Assembly (NCBI RefSeq): GCF_026686735.1
Contig: NZ_CP113432.1
Coordinates: 2,469,001-2,533,000, forward strand
From: Pseudomonas triclosanedens
Lineage (GTDB): Bacteria; Pseudomonadota; Gammaproteobacteria; Pseudomonadales; Pseudomonadaceae
Direction of reading: 5' to 3'
DNA length: 64,000 bases
Numbering within the stretch: the stretch's first letter is position 1; each line of letters begins with the position of its first letter. Positions 35,234 through 44,143 of the stretch are shown here, one piece after another. Position numbers and translations under genes: made by a program. The notes beneath the pieces are model-generated. The model did no database searches. It was not told where the DNA came from and worked only from the letters and a program-made list of their open reading frames with translations.

Positions 35234-36832
35234 ATGACTATGCGCATTTCGCCGCTCGTGCTGGCGATGGCAGGGGTGAGTCTTGGCTGGACATCGCTGG
35301 CCAGCGCTCAACTGGCCAACGATCTGACCATCGGCAACCCCAAGGCGATGGCGATGGCCAACGCCGTCACCGCCGATTCCACCGGTATCGATGCGGTCCA
35401 CTATAACCCGGCGGCGCTGACCAAGCTCAAGGGGCGGCAGACCGCGATCAAGCTGATCACCGGGGTGATGGATATCCGCGCCGATTTCAACGCGCCGGCG
35501 AACTACGGCCAGTCCGCGTTCGGTATCACCGACGATCCGGTGGCCAACGAAAGCAGCCGCACGCTGACCCCGACCATGTACCTGCCGGGTCTTGGCGGCA
35601 TGACCGATATGCCGCTGCTGGTAGCGCCGCTGGCCGGGCTGTCGATCAATCCGCCGGGTTCCAAGTTCACCTTCGCCACCAACGTCTACGCACCGCAGGC
35701 GCTTGGCTACTCGCGGGACTCCGACAGCGACCCGGCGCGCTACCAGGGGCGGCGGGTCTCGTTGCAGCGCATCACCTACTTCTCGCCGTCGCTGGGCTAC
35801 CAGGTCAACGATGACCTGTCGGTGGGCATGTCGATCGGCTTCTCGCACCAGGCGATGGCGCTGGATACCGACTTCCGCAACCCCGGCCTGCTGACCGGCT
35901 TGCTGCAGACTCTGCACGACACCACCTGCGTGCCTGGCGCGCAGGAGATCGTCGAGCTGGTATTCAACGTCTGCGGCGGTCGAATCGGGCCCTACGATTC
36001 GCTGGCGAACCTCAAGCTGGACATGCAGCAGACGCTGTCGCCGAGCTACAACCTTGGCATCCTCTGGGAGCCCTACGACTGGTTCGCCTGGGGCGCGACC
36101 TACCAGAGCGAATCGCGCATGCACCTCAAGGGCAAGTACCGGGTCGACTACAGCCAGGACTGGCAGGGCTTCTGGTCCGGCCTGCAGGGCTCGATCTTCG
36201 GCGCCTTCCTCAGCCCGCTGTTCCCGTACGGCACCACCGACGAAGAGCACGGCGTGGCGACGATGAACCTGGTCAACCCGGACAGCTTCTCCACCGGCAT
36301 CAAGCTGCGTCCGTTCGACAAGTGGCAGTTCAACTTCGACCTGAAGTGGACCGACTACAGCGACTGGAACAAGTTCGAGATCAAGTTCGACCAGGAACTC
36401 GACCTGCTGCGCATCGCCAAGAACTTCGCCCCCAACGGCGCCACCGACCACAGCATCATCCTCGACCGCGGCTACCAGGACACCTGGAGCTACGCGATGG
36501 GCGTGCAGTACGACGTGAATGATCGCCTGCAACTGCGCGCCGGCTACGAGTACCGGCCTTCGGCGATTCCCAAGGACAAGGCCGACGCCCTGGTGCCGAT
36601 CGGCGATGCCGACCTCTACGGCCTTGGCCTGGGCTATCAATGGGACAAGGACACCGTCATCGACCTGGGCTTCAACTACTTTGTCTCCAAGCAGCACATC
36701 AAGGAAGGCACCAGTTGCAACCTGAACTGCACCGGCATCGACAACCTGGTCTACAACCCCTACGCGGGGCTTGACGTCGATACCACGGTAAAGGCCTATA
36801 TCTTCGCCATGACGTACCGGACGACTTTCTGA
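35234..36832 (+). CDS. OmpP1/FadL family outer-membrane protein
   Basis: 532 aa. Signal peptide (SLASAQ), then the FadL-type N-terminal hatch with the conserved HYNPAALTKLKG, about 14 amphipathic strands, and a terminal aromatic residue (YRTTF) as in OMPs. Two extracellular or periplasmic insertions carry Cys pairs (CVPG...CGG near 235-250 and CNLNC near 495). Members pass hydrophobic molecules, but here it is embedded between a FapF-like barrel and a MalM-like protein, so a role in surface assembly is possible. The start is ATG 35234 or 35240. Confidence 0.82.
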   Translation: MTMRISPLVLAMAGVSLGWTSLASAQLANDLTIGNPKAMAMANAVTADSTGIDAVHYNPAALTKLKGRQTAIKLITGVMDIRADFNAPANYGQSAFGITDDPVANESSRTLTPTMYLPGLGGMTDMPLLVAPLAGLSINPPGSKFTFATNVYAPQALGYSRDSDSDPARYQGRRVSLQRITYFSPSLGYQVNDDLSVGMSIGFSHQAMALDTDFRNPGLLTGLLQTLHDTTCVPGAQEIVELVFNVCGGRIGPYDSLANLKLDMQQTLSPSYNLGILWEPYDWFAWGATYQSESRMHLKGKYRVDYSQDWQGFWSGLQGSIFGAFLSPLFPYGTTDEEHGVATMNLVNPDSFSTGIKLRPFDKWQFNFDLKWTDYSDWNKFEIKFDQELDLLRIAKNFAPNGATDHSIILDRGYQDTWSYAMGVQYDVNDRLQLRAGYEYRPSAIPKDKADALVPIGDADLYGLGLGYQWDKDTVIDLGFNYFVSKQHIKEGTSCNLNCTGIDNLVYNPYAGLDVDTTVKAYIFAMTYRTTF

Positions 36833-36843
36833 GGACAGTGGAG

Positions 36844-38028
36844 ATGCGCAAGCCAAGCCTCCTGATGAGCTGCCTGATCGCCGCGGGGCTGGCCGCCCAG
36901 GCGGCGCAGGCGGGCAACGGGCGTTACCTGTCCTGGGTGGACGACAGCGGCCAGGTGCATAACACCTTCGTCGATGCCGGCTTCAGCCAGCAGCAGCGCC
37001 AGGCTGACAAGCGCATCGACCAGAGCGACCGCGCGCGCCTGCTCGACAGTTCCGGCACGCAATGGCCAGGCACCCAGCCGGCCGGGGAGAGCAAGCGGCG
37101 CTACTTCACCTGGGTGGACGCCCAGGGCAACCTGCAGAACAGCTTCTATGCCGCAGGCCAGGTGCCGCCGGGGCGCTCCGACTACGTACTGCCAAACGGC
37201 GATCATTCCTCCGAGTACATCGATGCCGAGTCTTACGAGGACAAGGGCTTCGTGCGTAGCGAGAACGGCAATCCGTACTACACCTGGGTCGACGAGAAGG
37301 GCCGCATGCACAACTCGCCGATCAGCGCCGAGCAGCGGGCCGAGGCGTTTCGCCGAGGTGAGCAGGGTGGCAGTGGGATCGCCTTCACCGAGGGGCGCCA
37401 GATCGAGTTCAAGTCGCGTCCGGCGGCGCTGCCCGGCCTGGATGGCAGCGGCGAGCAGACCGATGCCATGAAGGCGCTGCTCAAGGGCAGCGGCAAGACC
37501 CTCGACGATCTCTACCAGGACTTGCAGCGCCGCTGCTGCGAGCAGATGGCCGATGGCGACTTCACTGAACTGTCATCCGACGAGCCGCGCTACGAAGAGT
37601 TGAACAAATTCTCGCCAAGCTTCGACTTCCCGATGGGCAAGAGCTACTACGTGGCCATGAAGCTGCCCAGTTCTCAGCGAGTCTACGGTCTGCGCGTGCG
37701 CAGCTTTGCCAACCACCAGGTGGTGTACCCCTCGTTGCTGTTCCTCGACGAGCGCAAGCGTCCCACGCGCCTGGTGAGTGACGCGGTGTACAAGCTCAAT
37801 CCTGAAACCTGGTATCGCTACGCCTTCATCGAAGGCACCGTGCCGGTGCGCGCCAACCAGGGCGAGCGCTACGTGCTGCTGTTGACCACGGATGAAGACC
37901 GTACCCTGCAGACCCTCGACAACAAGCCCTACAAGCGCCCGCTGGAGAACCTGGCGGTCAACGAGGCGGGCATGAAGGTGCGTGAGCACAGCGACCAGGG
38001 TGGCTTCGAGCTGGCGGTGGTGCGCTGA
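36844..38028 (+). CDS. Secreted protein with three YxWVD repeats and MalM-like C-terminal domain (FilE-like)
   Basis: 394 aa with a signal peptide (residues 1-23). Three short repeats of DUF4124 type, YLSWVDDSGQVHNTF (28-42), YFTWVDAQGNLQNSF (87-101) and YYTWVDEKGRMHNSP (145-159), are followed from about 275 by a domain resembling MalM: FDFPMGKSYYVAMKLPSS, then VYPSLLFLDERKRPTRL. Last gene of the operon, 11 bases after the FadL-like stop. ATG 36844 has GAGG at good spacing. Position and domain mix match FilE; no FilF-like gene follows. Confidence 0.72.
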   Translation: MRKPSLLMSCLIAAGLAAQAAQAGNGRYLSWVDDSGQVHNTFVDAGFSQQQRQADKRIDQSDRARLLDSSGTQWPGTQPAGESKRRYFTWVDAQGNLQNSFYAAGQVPPGRSDYVLPNGDHSSEYIDAESYEDKGFVRSENGNPYYTWVDEKGRMHNSPISAEQRAEAFRRGEQGGSGIAFTEGRQIEFKSRPAALPGLDGSGEQTDAMKALLKGSGKTLDDLYQDLQRRCCEQMADGDFTELSSDEPRYEELNKFSPSFDFPMGKSYYVAMKLPSSQRVYGLRVRSFANHQVVYPSLLFLDERKRPTRLVSDAVYKLNPETWYRYAFIEGTVPVRANQGERYVLLLTTDEDRTLQTLDNKPYKRPLENLAVNEAGMKVREHSDQGGFELAVVR

Positions 38029-38240
38029 CAAGCTTCGCCATTGCGCGGCTCAATGCTGCGAAAGCTGGCCGTAGTGTGGGGGGCTCATCGGTAGCCACGT
38101 GTCGGTGTTGAAGGGGATCGCATACGGCGGGTGTTCCTGCGGGATCGAGAGCTGCTACCTCCCATGACCCTGGCTCGCCGTGAGCCTTTCAGGCGGAAGG
38201 AGGAGCATGGAACTCATACGGGCCTCCTTTGAGACTCACA

Positions 38241-38268
38241 AAAAAGCCCGGCGATTGCCGGGCTTTTT
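38241..38268. terminator. Bidirectional terminator between convergent operons
   Basis: AAAAAGCCCGGC (38241-38252) and GCCGGGCTTTTT (38257-38268) with GATT loop: perfect 12-bp stem with A- and T-runs, so it works on both strands. It ends the FilE-like operon (plus) and the ATP-grasp operon (minus). The 200 bases before it (38029-38240) hold nothing I can identify. Confidence 0.92.
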
Positions 38269-38284
38269 CTTGCTGCGGAGCGCC

Positions 38285-39271
38285 TCAGAGCTCCTTCGGC
38301 TTCACGTGGCCGAATACGCCCTGGGAGAAGCGCACGCGCTCTTCAACGGTCTCCTTCACGCCGCGGGCTTCCAGCTCGGCGATGTGCGCCTCGATGGCAT
38401 GGGTGCGCAGGGTCAGGCCGCAGTCGTTGGCGATCTGGATGTTCAGCCCGGGGCGGGCGTTGAGCTCCAGGATCAGCGGGCCCTTGTCCTGGTCCAGCAC
38501 CATGTCCACGCCGATGTAGCCCAGGCCGCAGAGTTCGTAGCAGCCGGCGGCGAGTTTCATGAAGCCATCCCAGAAGGGCAGTTGTACGCCGTCCACCGCA
38601 TTGGTGGTGTCCGGGTGCTTGCTGATCTTGTTGTTCAGCCAGGTGCCGCGCAGGGTCAGGCCGGTAGCCAGATCGACGCCAACGCCGATGGCACCCTGGT
38701 GCAGGTTGGCCTTGCCGTTGGACTGGCGAGTCGGCAGACGCAGCATCGCCATCACCGGGTAGCCCATCAGCACAATGATGCGGATGTCCGGCACGCCTTC
38801 GTAGCTGATGCTCTTGAAAATCTGGTCCGGGGTCACGCGGTACTCGATAAGAGCGCGGTCGCGGTGGCCACCCAGGGAGTACAGGCCGGTGAGGATGCTC
38901 GAAAGCTGATGCTCGATTTCCTCATGACTGATGATCCGCCCGGACACCGTCTTGTAGCGCTCCTCGAAGCGGTCGGCGATCACCAGAATTCCGTCGCCGC
39001 CGGCGCCCTGCGCCGGCTTGATCACGAAGTCGTTGCGCTCGCCGATGATCTCCGGGAGGCGCTCGATTTCCTTCTCGGTGGAGATGATCCCGTACATTTC
39101 CGGTACGTGGATGCCCGCTTCGATGGCGCGCTGCTTGGTGATGATCTTGTCATCGACGATCGGGTACAGGTGCCGCTCGTTGTACTTGAGCACATAGTCC
39201 GCGTTACGGCGGTTGATACCCATGATGCCGAGGGCATTGAGGGCTTTCCAGCGCTTGATCAGGCCGAACAT
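38285..39271 (-). CDS. RimK-related ATP-grasp alpha-L-glutamate ligase-like protein
   Basis: 328 aa ATP-grasp enzyme. Lys-containing nucleotide motif DFVIKPAQGAGGDGILVI (about 81-98) and the metal-binding end LILELNARPGLNIQIAN (about 267-283) are intact. Members are predicted to ligate glutamate or similar amino acids to a substrate carboxyl. Last gene of a three-gene minus-strand operon, three bases after the transglutaminase-membrane protein gene. The acceptor is unknown. Confidence 0.88.
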   Translation of the reverse strand: MFGLIKRWKALNALGIMGINRRNADYVLKYNERHLYPIVDDKIITKQRAIEAGIHVPEMYGIISTEKEIERLPEIIGERNDFVIKPAQGAGGDGILVIADRFEERYKTVSGRIISHEEIEHQLSSILTGLYSLGGHRDRALIEYRVTPDQIFKSISYEGVPDIRIIVLMGYPVMAMLRLPTRQSNGKANLHQGAIGVGVDLATGLTLRGTWLNNKISKHPDTTNAVDGVQLPFWDGFMKLAAGCYELCGLGYIGVDMVLDQDKGPLILELNARPGLNIQIANDCGLTLRTHAIEAHIAELEARGVKETVEERVRFSQGVFGHVKPKEL

Positions 39272-39274
39272 GGC

Positions 39275-40807
39275 TCAGTCCTTCAGGAAGGCTTTGAAGC
39301 GGAACAGTTCGGTCAGGCGGTAGCCGCGGTAGCGACCCATCGCCAGCATGAACGCCACCAGAATCAGCAGCACGGCCGGGAAGGTGAACACGAAGTACAC
39401 CAGCTCCGGTACGCGCATCAAGATGTGCGCGAGCGCCGCGGCGAACAGGGTGCCGATGGCGGCCTTCATGGCGTGGGCGGCACCGCGCTCTTCCCAGGTG
39501 ATCGACAGGCGTTCGATGCTCATGGTCAGGATCACCATCGGGAACAGGGCGACCGACAGGCCGCTCTCGAAGCCGAGCTTGTGGCTGAGCAGGCTGATGG
39601 CGGCGATCATCACCACCACGAATGTCAGCACCACCGACAGGCGCGGCAGCATCTGCAGCTTCAGGTGTTCGAGATAGGAGCGGAGCGACAGCCCCAGCGC
39701 GGTAATTACGGTGAACAGGCCGATGCCCCACTGCAGGCCGGTCTCGCGGAAGGCGAGGGCGATCAGTACCGGGGTGAAGGTGCCGAGGGTCTGGATGCCG
39801 ATCAGGTTGCGCAGGACCAGGATCACCAGCACGCCGAACGGGATCATGATCATGATCTGGAAGGTCTGCTGGGTGGATAGCGGCAGACCGTACAGGGAGT
39901 ACTCGAGGAAGGCCGCGTCGGTGTTCTCGTCGGACAGCTTGGCGAGGCGGATGGCGTTCATCTCGCTGCTGTTCAGGCTGAAGCTGACCTGGGCCTTCTT
40001 GCCGCCCTCGATGGACAGCAGGCTCTCATCGCCCAGCCACCAGATCAAACGGTCGGCGGGCAGGCCGCGTTCGCCGGTTTCCGGGTTGAAGTATAGCCAC
40101 TCCTTGCCATTGAAGCTGCGCAGCCAGAGCTCGGGGTTCTGCGGCTGGTTGGCGATCAGGCGAATGGTGTGGACGCGCTCCATCGGCACGTGGGCGACTG
40201 CCAGCAGGGTTTCCACCACGTGGGAGCGTTTCTCCAGGCTGGTATCGCCGGCCAGCAGCAGCTTGACGTTGTCGTCGTTGAGGTTGTTGGCGCGCTTGAT
40301 GGCTTCGCTTACGAAGGTCTCTACGTCGGCGGAATGCTGGCGGATAGGGGCGATCAGGGCTTCGGCAGCGATCTTTTCCGGGCCTTCCAGGGGCAGGCTG
40401 TCACGGAAGATCGGACCTTTCTCCTTGGGCTTCTCACTGGCGCCGGTGTAGCGCTTGGTCAGTACCAGGCGGTAGTAGAGGGTCTGCTGGCCGCTGGCGC
40501 GGCGCGAGGACCAGGTTACCTTGCGGTTGCCATCGGAGCGGTTGATGCCCACGCCGTAGTTGTTGGACACGAAGCTCTCGTTGAGGCTGACGTAATCCTG
40601 GGACAGCGGCGGTACGAACATCTGCACCTTCACCGGTGTTTTCGGTGTGGCGATGAATTCGACCTTGGCATCGATATTCCACAAGTCGTCGGTCTCGGCC
40701 TCGGTCATGGGGATGCCGAGGATGAAGATCTGGTAGGCGGTGATCGCGATGCCCAATGTCAGCAAGATGGCGATCAGGACCTTCAGATGCAGGGTAAGAG
40801 AGCGCAT
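39275..40807 (-). CDS. Seven-span membrane protein with degenerate transglutaminase domain
   Basis: 510 aa. One N-terminal span (VLIAILLTLGIAITAYQIFIL), a periplasmic region of about 240 residues matching the inactive transglutaminase-fold domain of this family (VETFVSEAIKRANNLNDDNVKLLL, then GKEWLYFNPETGERG), and about six C-terminal spans beginning IMIMIPFGVLVILVLRNLIG. I do not see the Cys-His-Asp triad. Five bases follow the retropepsin-like gene, and three bases separate it from the ATP-grasp gene. Likely a periplasmic sensor or scaffold for the ligase. Confidence 0.85.
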   Translation of the reverse strand: MRSLTLHLKVLIAILLTLGIAITAYQIFILGIPMTEAETDDLWNIDAKVEFIATPKTPVKVQMFVPPLSQDYVSLNESFVSNNYGVGINRSDGNRKVTWSSRRASGQQTLYYRLVLTKRYTGASEKPKEKGPIFRDSLPLEGPEKIAAEALIAPIRQHSADVETFVSEAIKRANNLNDDNVKLLLAGDTSLEKRSHVVETLLAVAHVPMERVHTIRLIANQPQNPELWLRSFNGKEWLYFNPETGERGLPADRLIWWLGDESLLSIEGGKKAQVSFSLNSSEMNAIRLAKLSDENTDAAFLEYSLYGLPLSTQQTFQIMIMIPFGVLVILVLRNLIGIQTLGTFTPVLIALAFRETGLQWGIGLFTVITALGLSLRSYLEHLKLQMLPRLSVVLTFVVVMIAAISLLSHKLGFESGLSVALFPMVILTMSIERLSITWEERGAAHAMKAAIGTLFAAALAHILMRVPELVYFVFTFPAVLLILVAFMLAMGRYRGYRLTELFRFKAFLKD

Positions 40808-40812
40808 GTGGA

Positions 40813-41352
40813 TTACTCAGCAGTTTTCGCGACGGGTTTACAGCCGGGCTTGCCGGCGGCGTATTTCAGGCTCGGGTCGACCAGCGCACCGAACCGCTTG
40901 AGAGCGTCGGAGCCGATCAGAAGCGGGTATTGGAAGGCGCTGCGGTCGGTAAGGTTCACTTCGATGGTACGCAGGGCCTTGCCCATGCAGACTTCCAGTT
41001 CGATCACCGGGCGCGCCGTGTAGGCCTTGCCTTCGTCGGGATCGTAGTCGCCGTGACGGCGTTTGATCTTGCTGATGCGTGCCAGCGGCTTTTCGATCGG
41101 CTGGCTATCGGCGGTGTCGGTGGCGAGGTAGAAGCGTACCCAGGTTTCACCGTCGCGCTTGAAACGCTTGATGTCGCGGGCGCTGAGGGATGCGGTCTTG
41201 GCTCCCGTATCGAGCTTGGCGGCCAGCTCCAGGTCGAGATCGCCAATGCGTGCGTATTCGTTTAGGCCATAGACAGTCTTGCCGGCAGCGCTGCTGATGC
41301 CGGAGAAAAGTGCAATACAGAGGAACAGCAGGGCAGTGGGCGTGAGTCTCAT
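40813..41352 (-). CDS. Retropepsin-like aspartic protease (RimK-associated, PF05618 type)
   Basis: 179 aa. Signal peptide (LCIALFSGISSAAG) then a single retroviral-type aspartic protease fold with the catalytic D48TGAKT motif (AAKLDTGAKTASL) and LLIGSDALKRFG near the end. Older annotation calls the family ATP-dependent zinc proteases, but the DTG motif argues for an aspartic peptidase that works as a dimer. The first gene of the operon. ATG 41352 has no strong SD; upstream in-frame starts give no signal peptide. Confidence 0.85.
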   Translation of the reverse strand: MRLTPTALLFLCIALFSGISSAAGKTVYGLNEYARIGDLDLELAAKLDTGAKTASLSARDIKRFKRDGETWVRFYLATDTADSQPIEKPLARISKIKRRHGDYDPDEGKAYTARPVIELEVCMGKALRTIEVNLTDRSAFQYPLLIGSDALKRFGALVDPSLKYAAGKPGCKPVAKTAE

Positions 41353-41619
41353 AGGTATTGATGAGTGGATGGCCGCAAAGCCTTGGAAAATGGATGCCTC
41401 GATCATAGCCATGCGCGGGCGGCGCAATGGGCTCCAGACGTGGCGAGAAATGGCCAGACAAGGGCGCGGCGAATTCTATCATGCGGTTTTTGCATGGCGA
41501 CAGTCGGTTAGCGCCTGGGCAGGGTATTTGTGTGAGGCATGTGACAGCCATTTCGCGCGATCTGCGGTCAGGCGTGCCGCCGCCGGGTTTCTCGGCGGCG
41601 CCGGTGGCATCGTGTCGGT

Positions 41620-42510
41620 TCAGGGGGTGTCCGGCACCTTCACTTCGGTCCAACTGCTGTCAGGGTCGAACCGGAGCATCTTCCGCGCGATCTTGTCGCC
41701 GTTCGGTCCCAGGTTCTTCGAGAAGATTTCCCCGTCGTGGCTGATCATGAAGCTCATCACTCCGCTGTCGCCATAGCGCACCGGCCAGGCTATCAGTGCG
41801 AAGCCGCGAGTCATCTTGCCGCCGATCAGGTAGTCGTAGGCGCCGCCCGGGGCCGATGGGCCCTGGGCCGTCAGTATCCGATAGTAGTAGCCGTGCCATC
41901 CGTCACCGGGCAGGGCGTCGCCGAACAGCGGGCCGAGCGGGCTTTCCTCGCCGCCGTCTTCCTCCGGCCAGTACAGGCCATCGTGGTGCCCGTCACTGCT
42001 GAGAAATTTCTGCGCGTACTCCAGGACGCCGTCGCCATTGCGGTCGACCTCGGCGAAGTCCATCTGTGCATCGTGGTAGGCCTGGACAGCGTCTACCGCC
42101 GATTCTTCGTTGCGGCCGATACGGCGGACGCGGATTTCCTCGGCGCCGGCCTTGGTGTTGAACGCCCAGCCGTTCTTCTCGTGCTGGATGGGCAGGGGCA
42201 GCGTCCAGGGATCGTTGCCGACCACCAGGTGCGCCTGGTGGGGATTGTCCTTGGCGATCTGGTGCTTGTCCCGGTAGTGGGCGAGGAAGGCGTCCACTTC
42301 GTTGCGGTCGATGTTCTCGGCGGGGATGTAGTTGCGCCAGTCCTTGCCGAGCAGCGCGGCCAGCCGTTCGGGGTCGGCCTTCTCGGTGCCGAGTGCAGCG
42401 ATGAACGCATCGGCGGCGGCCTCGGGAGTGGGGAAGGTTTCCTGGGCCGGCAGGGTGCAAGGCAGTGCCCCCAGGAGGGTGAATGTCAGCAAGCGCGATG
42501 CGACTTTCAT
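41620..42510 (-). CDS. DUF2950 family secreted protein
   Basis: 296 aa. Signal peptide ending LPAQE, then the DUF2950 body: FPTPEAAADAFIAALG near the N-terminus, RNEESAVDAVQAYHDAQMDFAEVDRNGDGVLEYAQKF in the middle, and SPLGPLFG with GYYYRILTAQG and GFALIAWPVRYGDSGVMSF towards the end. Function unknown; probably periplasmic. It is the second gene after the DUF3300 lipoprotein, ten bases apart, a pairing common in proteobacteria. GGAG precedes ATG 42510. Confidence 0.85.
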   Translation of the reverse strand: MKVASRLLTFTLLGALPCTLPAQETFPTPEAAADAFIAALGTEKADPERLAALLGKDWRNYIPAENIDRNEVDAFLAHYRDKHQIAKDNPHQAHLVVGNDPWTLPLPIQHEKNGWAFNTKAGAEEIRVRRIGRNEESAVDAVQAYHDAQMDFAEVDRNGDGVLEYAQKFLSSDGHHDGLYWPEEDGGEESPLGPLFGDALPGDGWHGYYYRILTAQGPSAPGGAYDYLIGGKMTRGFALIAWPVRYGDSGVMSFMISHDGEIFSKNLGPNGDKIARKMLRFDPDSSWTEVKVPDTP

Positions 42511-42520
42511 GGCCCGTCTC

Positions 42521-44143
42521 CTATCTGTTCCGTCTGCCGCCGGAGGGCGCGCGGGCAGGGCGTTGCACGGCATGGCCGGCGCGCGCCGCCTGGGGACGGC
42601 TGGCGGCTGCGCGGCTGGCTTGCCCGCGGTTGGTGAACTCGCGCGATTGCCTCGGGTTGTTGGCGCCGGCAAAGGCATTGTTGCGCGGGGCCTGGGTTCT
42701 TGCGTGCTGCAGACGGGCCTCTTCGCGGGCACGCTGATTGTTCTGTGCCCGTGGACGCTGCTGCGCCTGGGCGCTGCGATTCTGCGCGACATTCCCGGCG
42801 CGCTCGCGCGCATCGGGCTGCCGGTTCAGTTCGCGGGTGGCTGCCTGAGCGCGCTCGCGGGCCTGGGTGTTGTCGCGTGCTTCGCGGCCGCCCTGTTGCG
42901 GACGCTGGAGGGCTTGCGGGTTGTCGCGCAGGTCGCGGGTTGCCGCCTGCGCGCGCTGCCTAGCCTGCTCGTTGTTGATCGGCGGCGCGACGCCTCGCTG
43001 GGCGAGGCTCTCCCGCGCCCTTGAACGCTCCTCGGCGCGAACCGAGTCGAAGCCGCGCATGGCCTCGCGCTGTTCGCCGCCCGCCAGTCGGCGGTTGTAC
43101 TGCTCGCGGCTGGCCGCATCGCGGTAGGGCACGCCGTTGCGGTAGGTCGGATCGTGTCGCCAGGTGGCGCGGTTGCCATTGGCGTTGCCGTTGAACTCGC
43201 GATTCACGTTGCGATTGACGTTCCGGTTGCTGTTGAAGTTGTTGTAATGCTCCACATCGACGTCGATCTCGTGGTCGTCCCAGTCGCAGTCGCCCCAGAG
43301 CGAGCCCACGATGGCGACGCCCGCGCCGAACGCCAGCCCGGTGGCCAGCGCAGTGGCGACCGGGTATTCGGGTGGGGGCGGGTAATACACCGGTGGGCTG
43401 GAAGGATAGGCCCAGGCGCCATAGACCTGCGTGGGGTTGTAGCTGGGAACGTAGACCACCTGCGGGTTGGTCGGCTCGATGATGATGGTCTGGGTGGGGA
43501 CCGCCCGCTGCGCCGATGTGCCTCCATCGGAGACGCTCTGGTCGGGCGCAGGGGCGGCTGGTTTGACGGTGACGGTCTGTTGCTCGTTGGAGGTCAGGTT
43601 GCCGGCGGCCTGGGCCTGGCGGCGAAGGCGCTGGATGGAATCCATCACTGCATCGGGTTGCGCCAGGAAGGCGTCGCCGACGCGCTGTACCCACGCCGGA
43701 TCCTGCCCGAGCGTGGCGAGCACCAGGGGGAAGGCGACCAGCGATTGGACGCTCGGGTCCCACGGCTGGTTGGCAACCTGCTTCACCGCATTGTCGCCCG
43801 TTACGCCGGGGTTGGCTTTCGACCAGGCCGCCGCGTCGGCCACGTTGCCGGGGTAGGTAGTGGCCATCAGCACCTGGGCCAGCAGGGAGTCGGGGTAGAG
43901 CGCCAGTGGCGCGAGCATCTGGTCGAGCTGCTCGGTCGTGAATACCGCCTGGGGCGGCGCTACCGAGACCGTCGAGTTCGCCGGCGCGGGAGCCGGAGCG
44001 GGCGCGGCGCTTGCCGGCTGTGCTGTGGGCTGGCTGGCGGCGGGAGGGGCTGTGGAGGCGGTCTTGGCCTTGGGCGGCTCACTCTTGTCGCAGCCCGACA
44101 TGGCCAGCAGTGCTATCAGAGCCAGATACCGACATTCTCGCAT
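42521..44143 (-). CDS. DUF3300 family lipoprotein with disordered Gln/Asn/Arg/Ala-rich tail
   Basis: 540 aa. Lipoprotein signal with Cys18 (LLAMSGCDK), a Pro/Ala-rich linker (25-60), the DUF3300 domain (about 70-260: LDQMLAPLALYPDSLLAQVLMATTYP, IIEPTNPQVVYVPSYNPTQVYG), a short hydrophobic stretch (ALATGLAFGAGVAIVGSLWG), and a low-complexity tail from 290 rich in Asn, Arg, Gln and Ala with repeated QARxRAQAATRxL units. The tail is positively charged and may contact nucleic acid, peptidoglycan or LPS. It precedes the DUF2950 gene in the operon. Function unknown. Confidence 0.85.
   Translation of the reverse strand: MRECRYLALIALLAMSGCDKSEPPKAKTASTAPPAASQPTAQPASAAPAPAPAPANSTVSVAPPQAVFTTEQLDQMLAPLALYPDSLLAQVLMATTYPGNVADAAAWSKANPGVTGDNAVKQVANQPWDPSVQSLVAFPLVLATLGQDPAWVQRVGDAFLAQPDAVMDSIQRLRRQAQAAGNLTSNEQQTVTVKPAAPAPDQSVSDGGTSAQRAVPTQTIIIEPTNPQVVYVPSYNPTQVYGAWAYPSSPPVYYPPPPEYPVATALATGLAFGAGVAIVGSLWGDCDWDDHEIDVDVEHYNNFNSNRNVNRNVNREFNGNANGNRATWRHDPTYRNGVPYRDAASREQYNRRLAGGEQREAMRGFDSVRAEERSRARESLAQRGVAPPINNEQARQRAQAATRDLRDNPQALQRPQQGGREARDNTQARERAQAATRELNRQPDARERAGNVAQNRSAQAQQRPRAQNNQRAREEARLQHARTQAPRNNAFAGANNPRQSREFTNRGQASRAAASRPQAARAGHAVQRPARAPSGGRRNR

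Noticed and set aside
34286..36856. 856-residue ORF antisense to the two barrel genes
   Set aside because: Val/Gln/His/Arg-rich shadow frame; the plus-strand proteins have signal peptides and barrel patterns.
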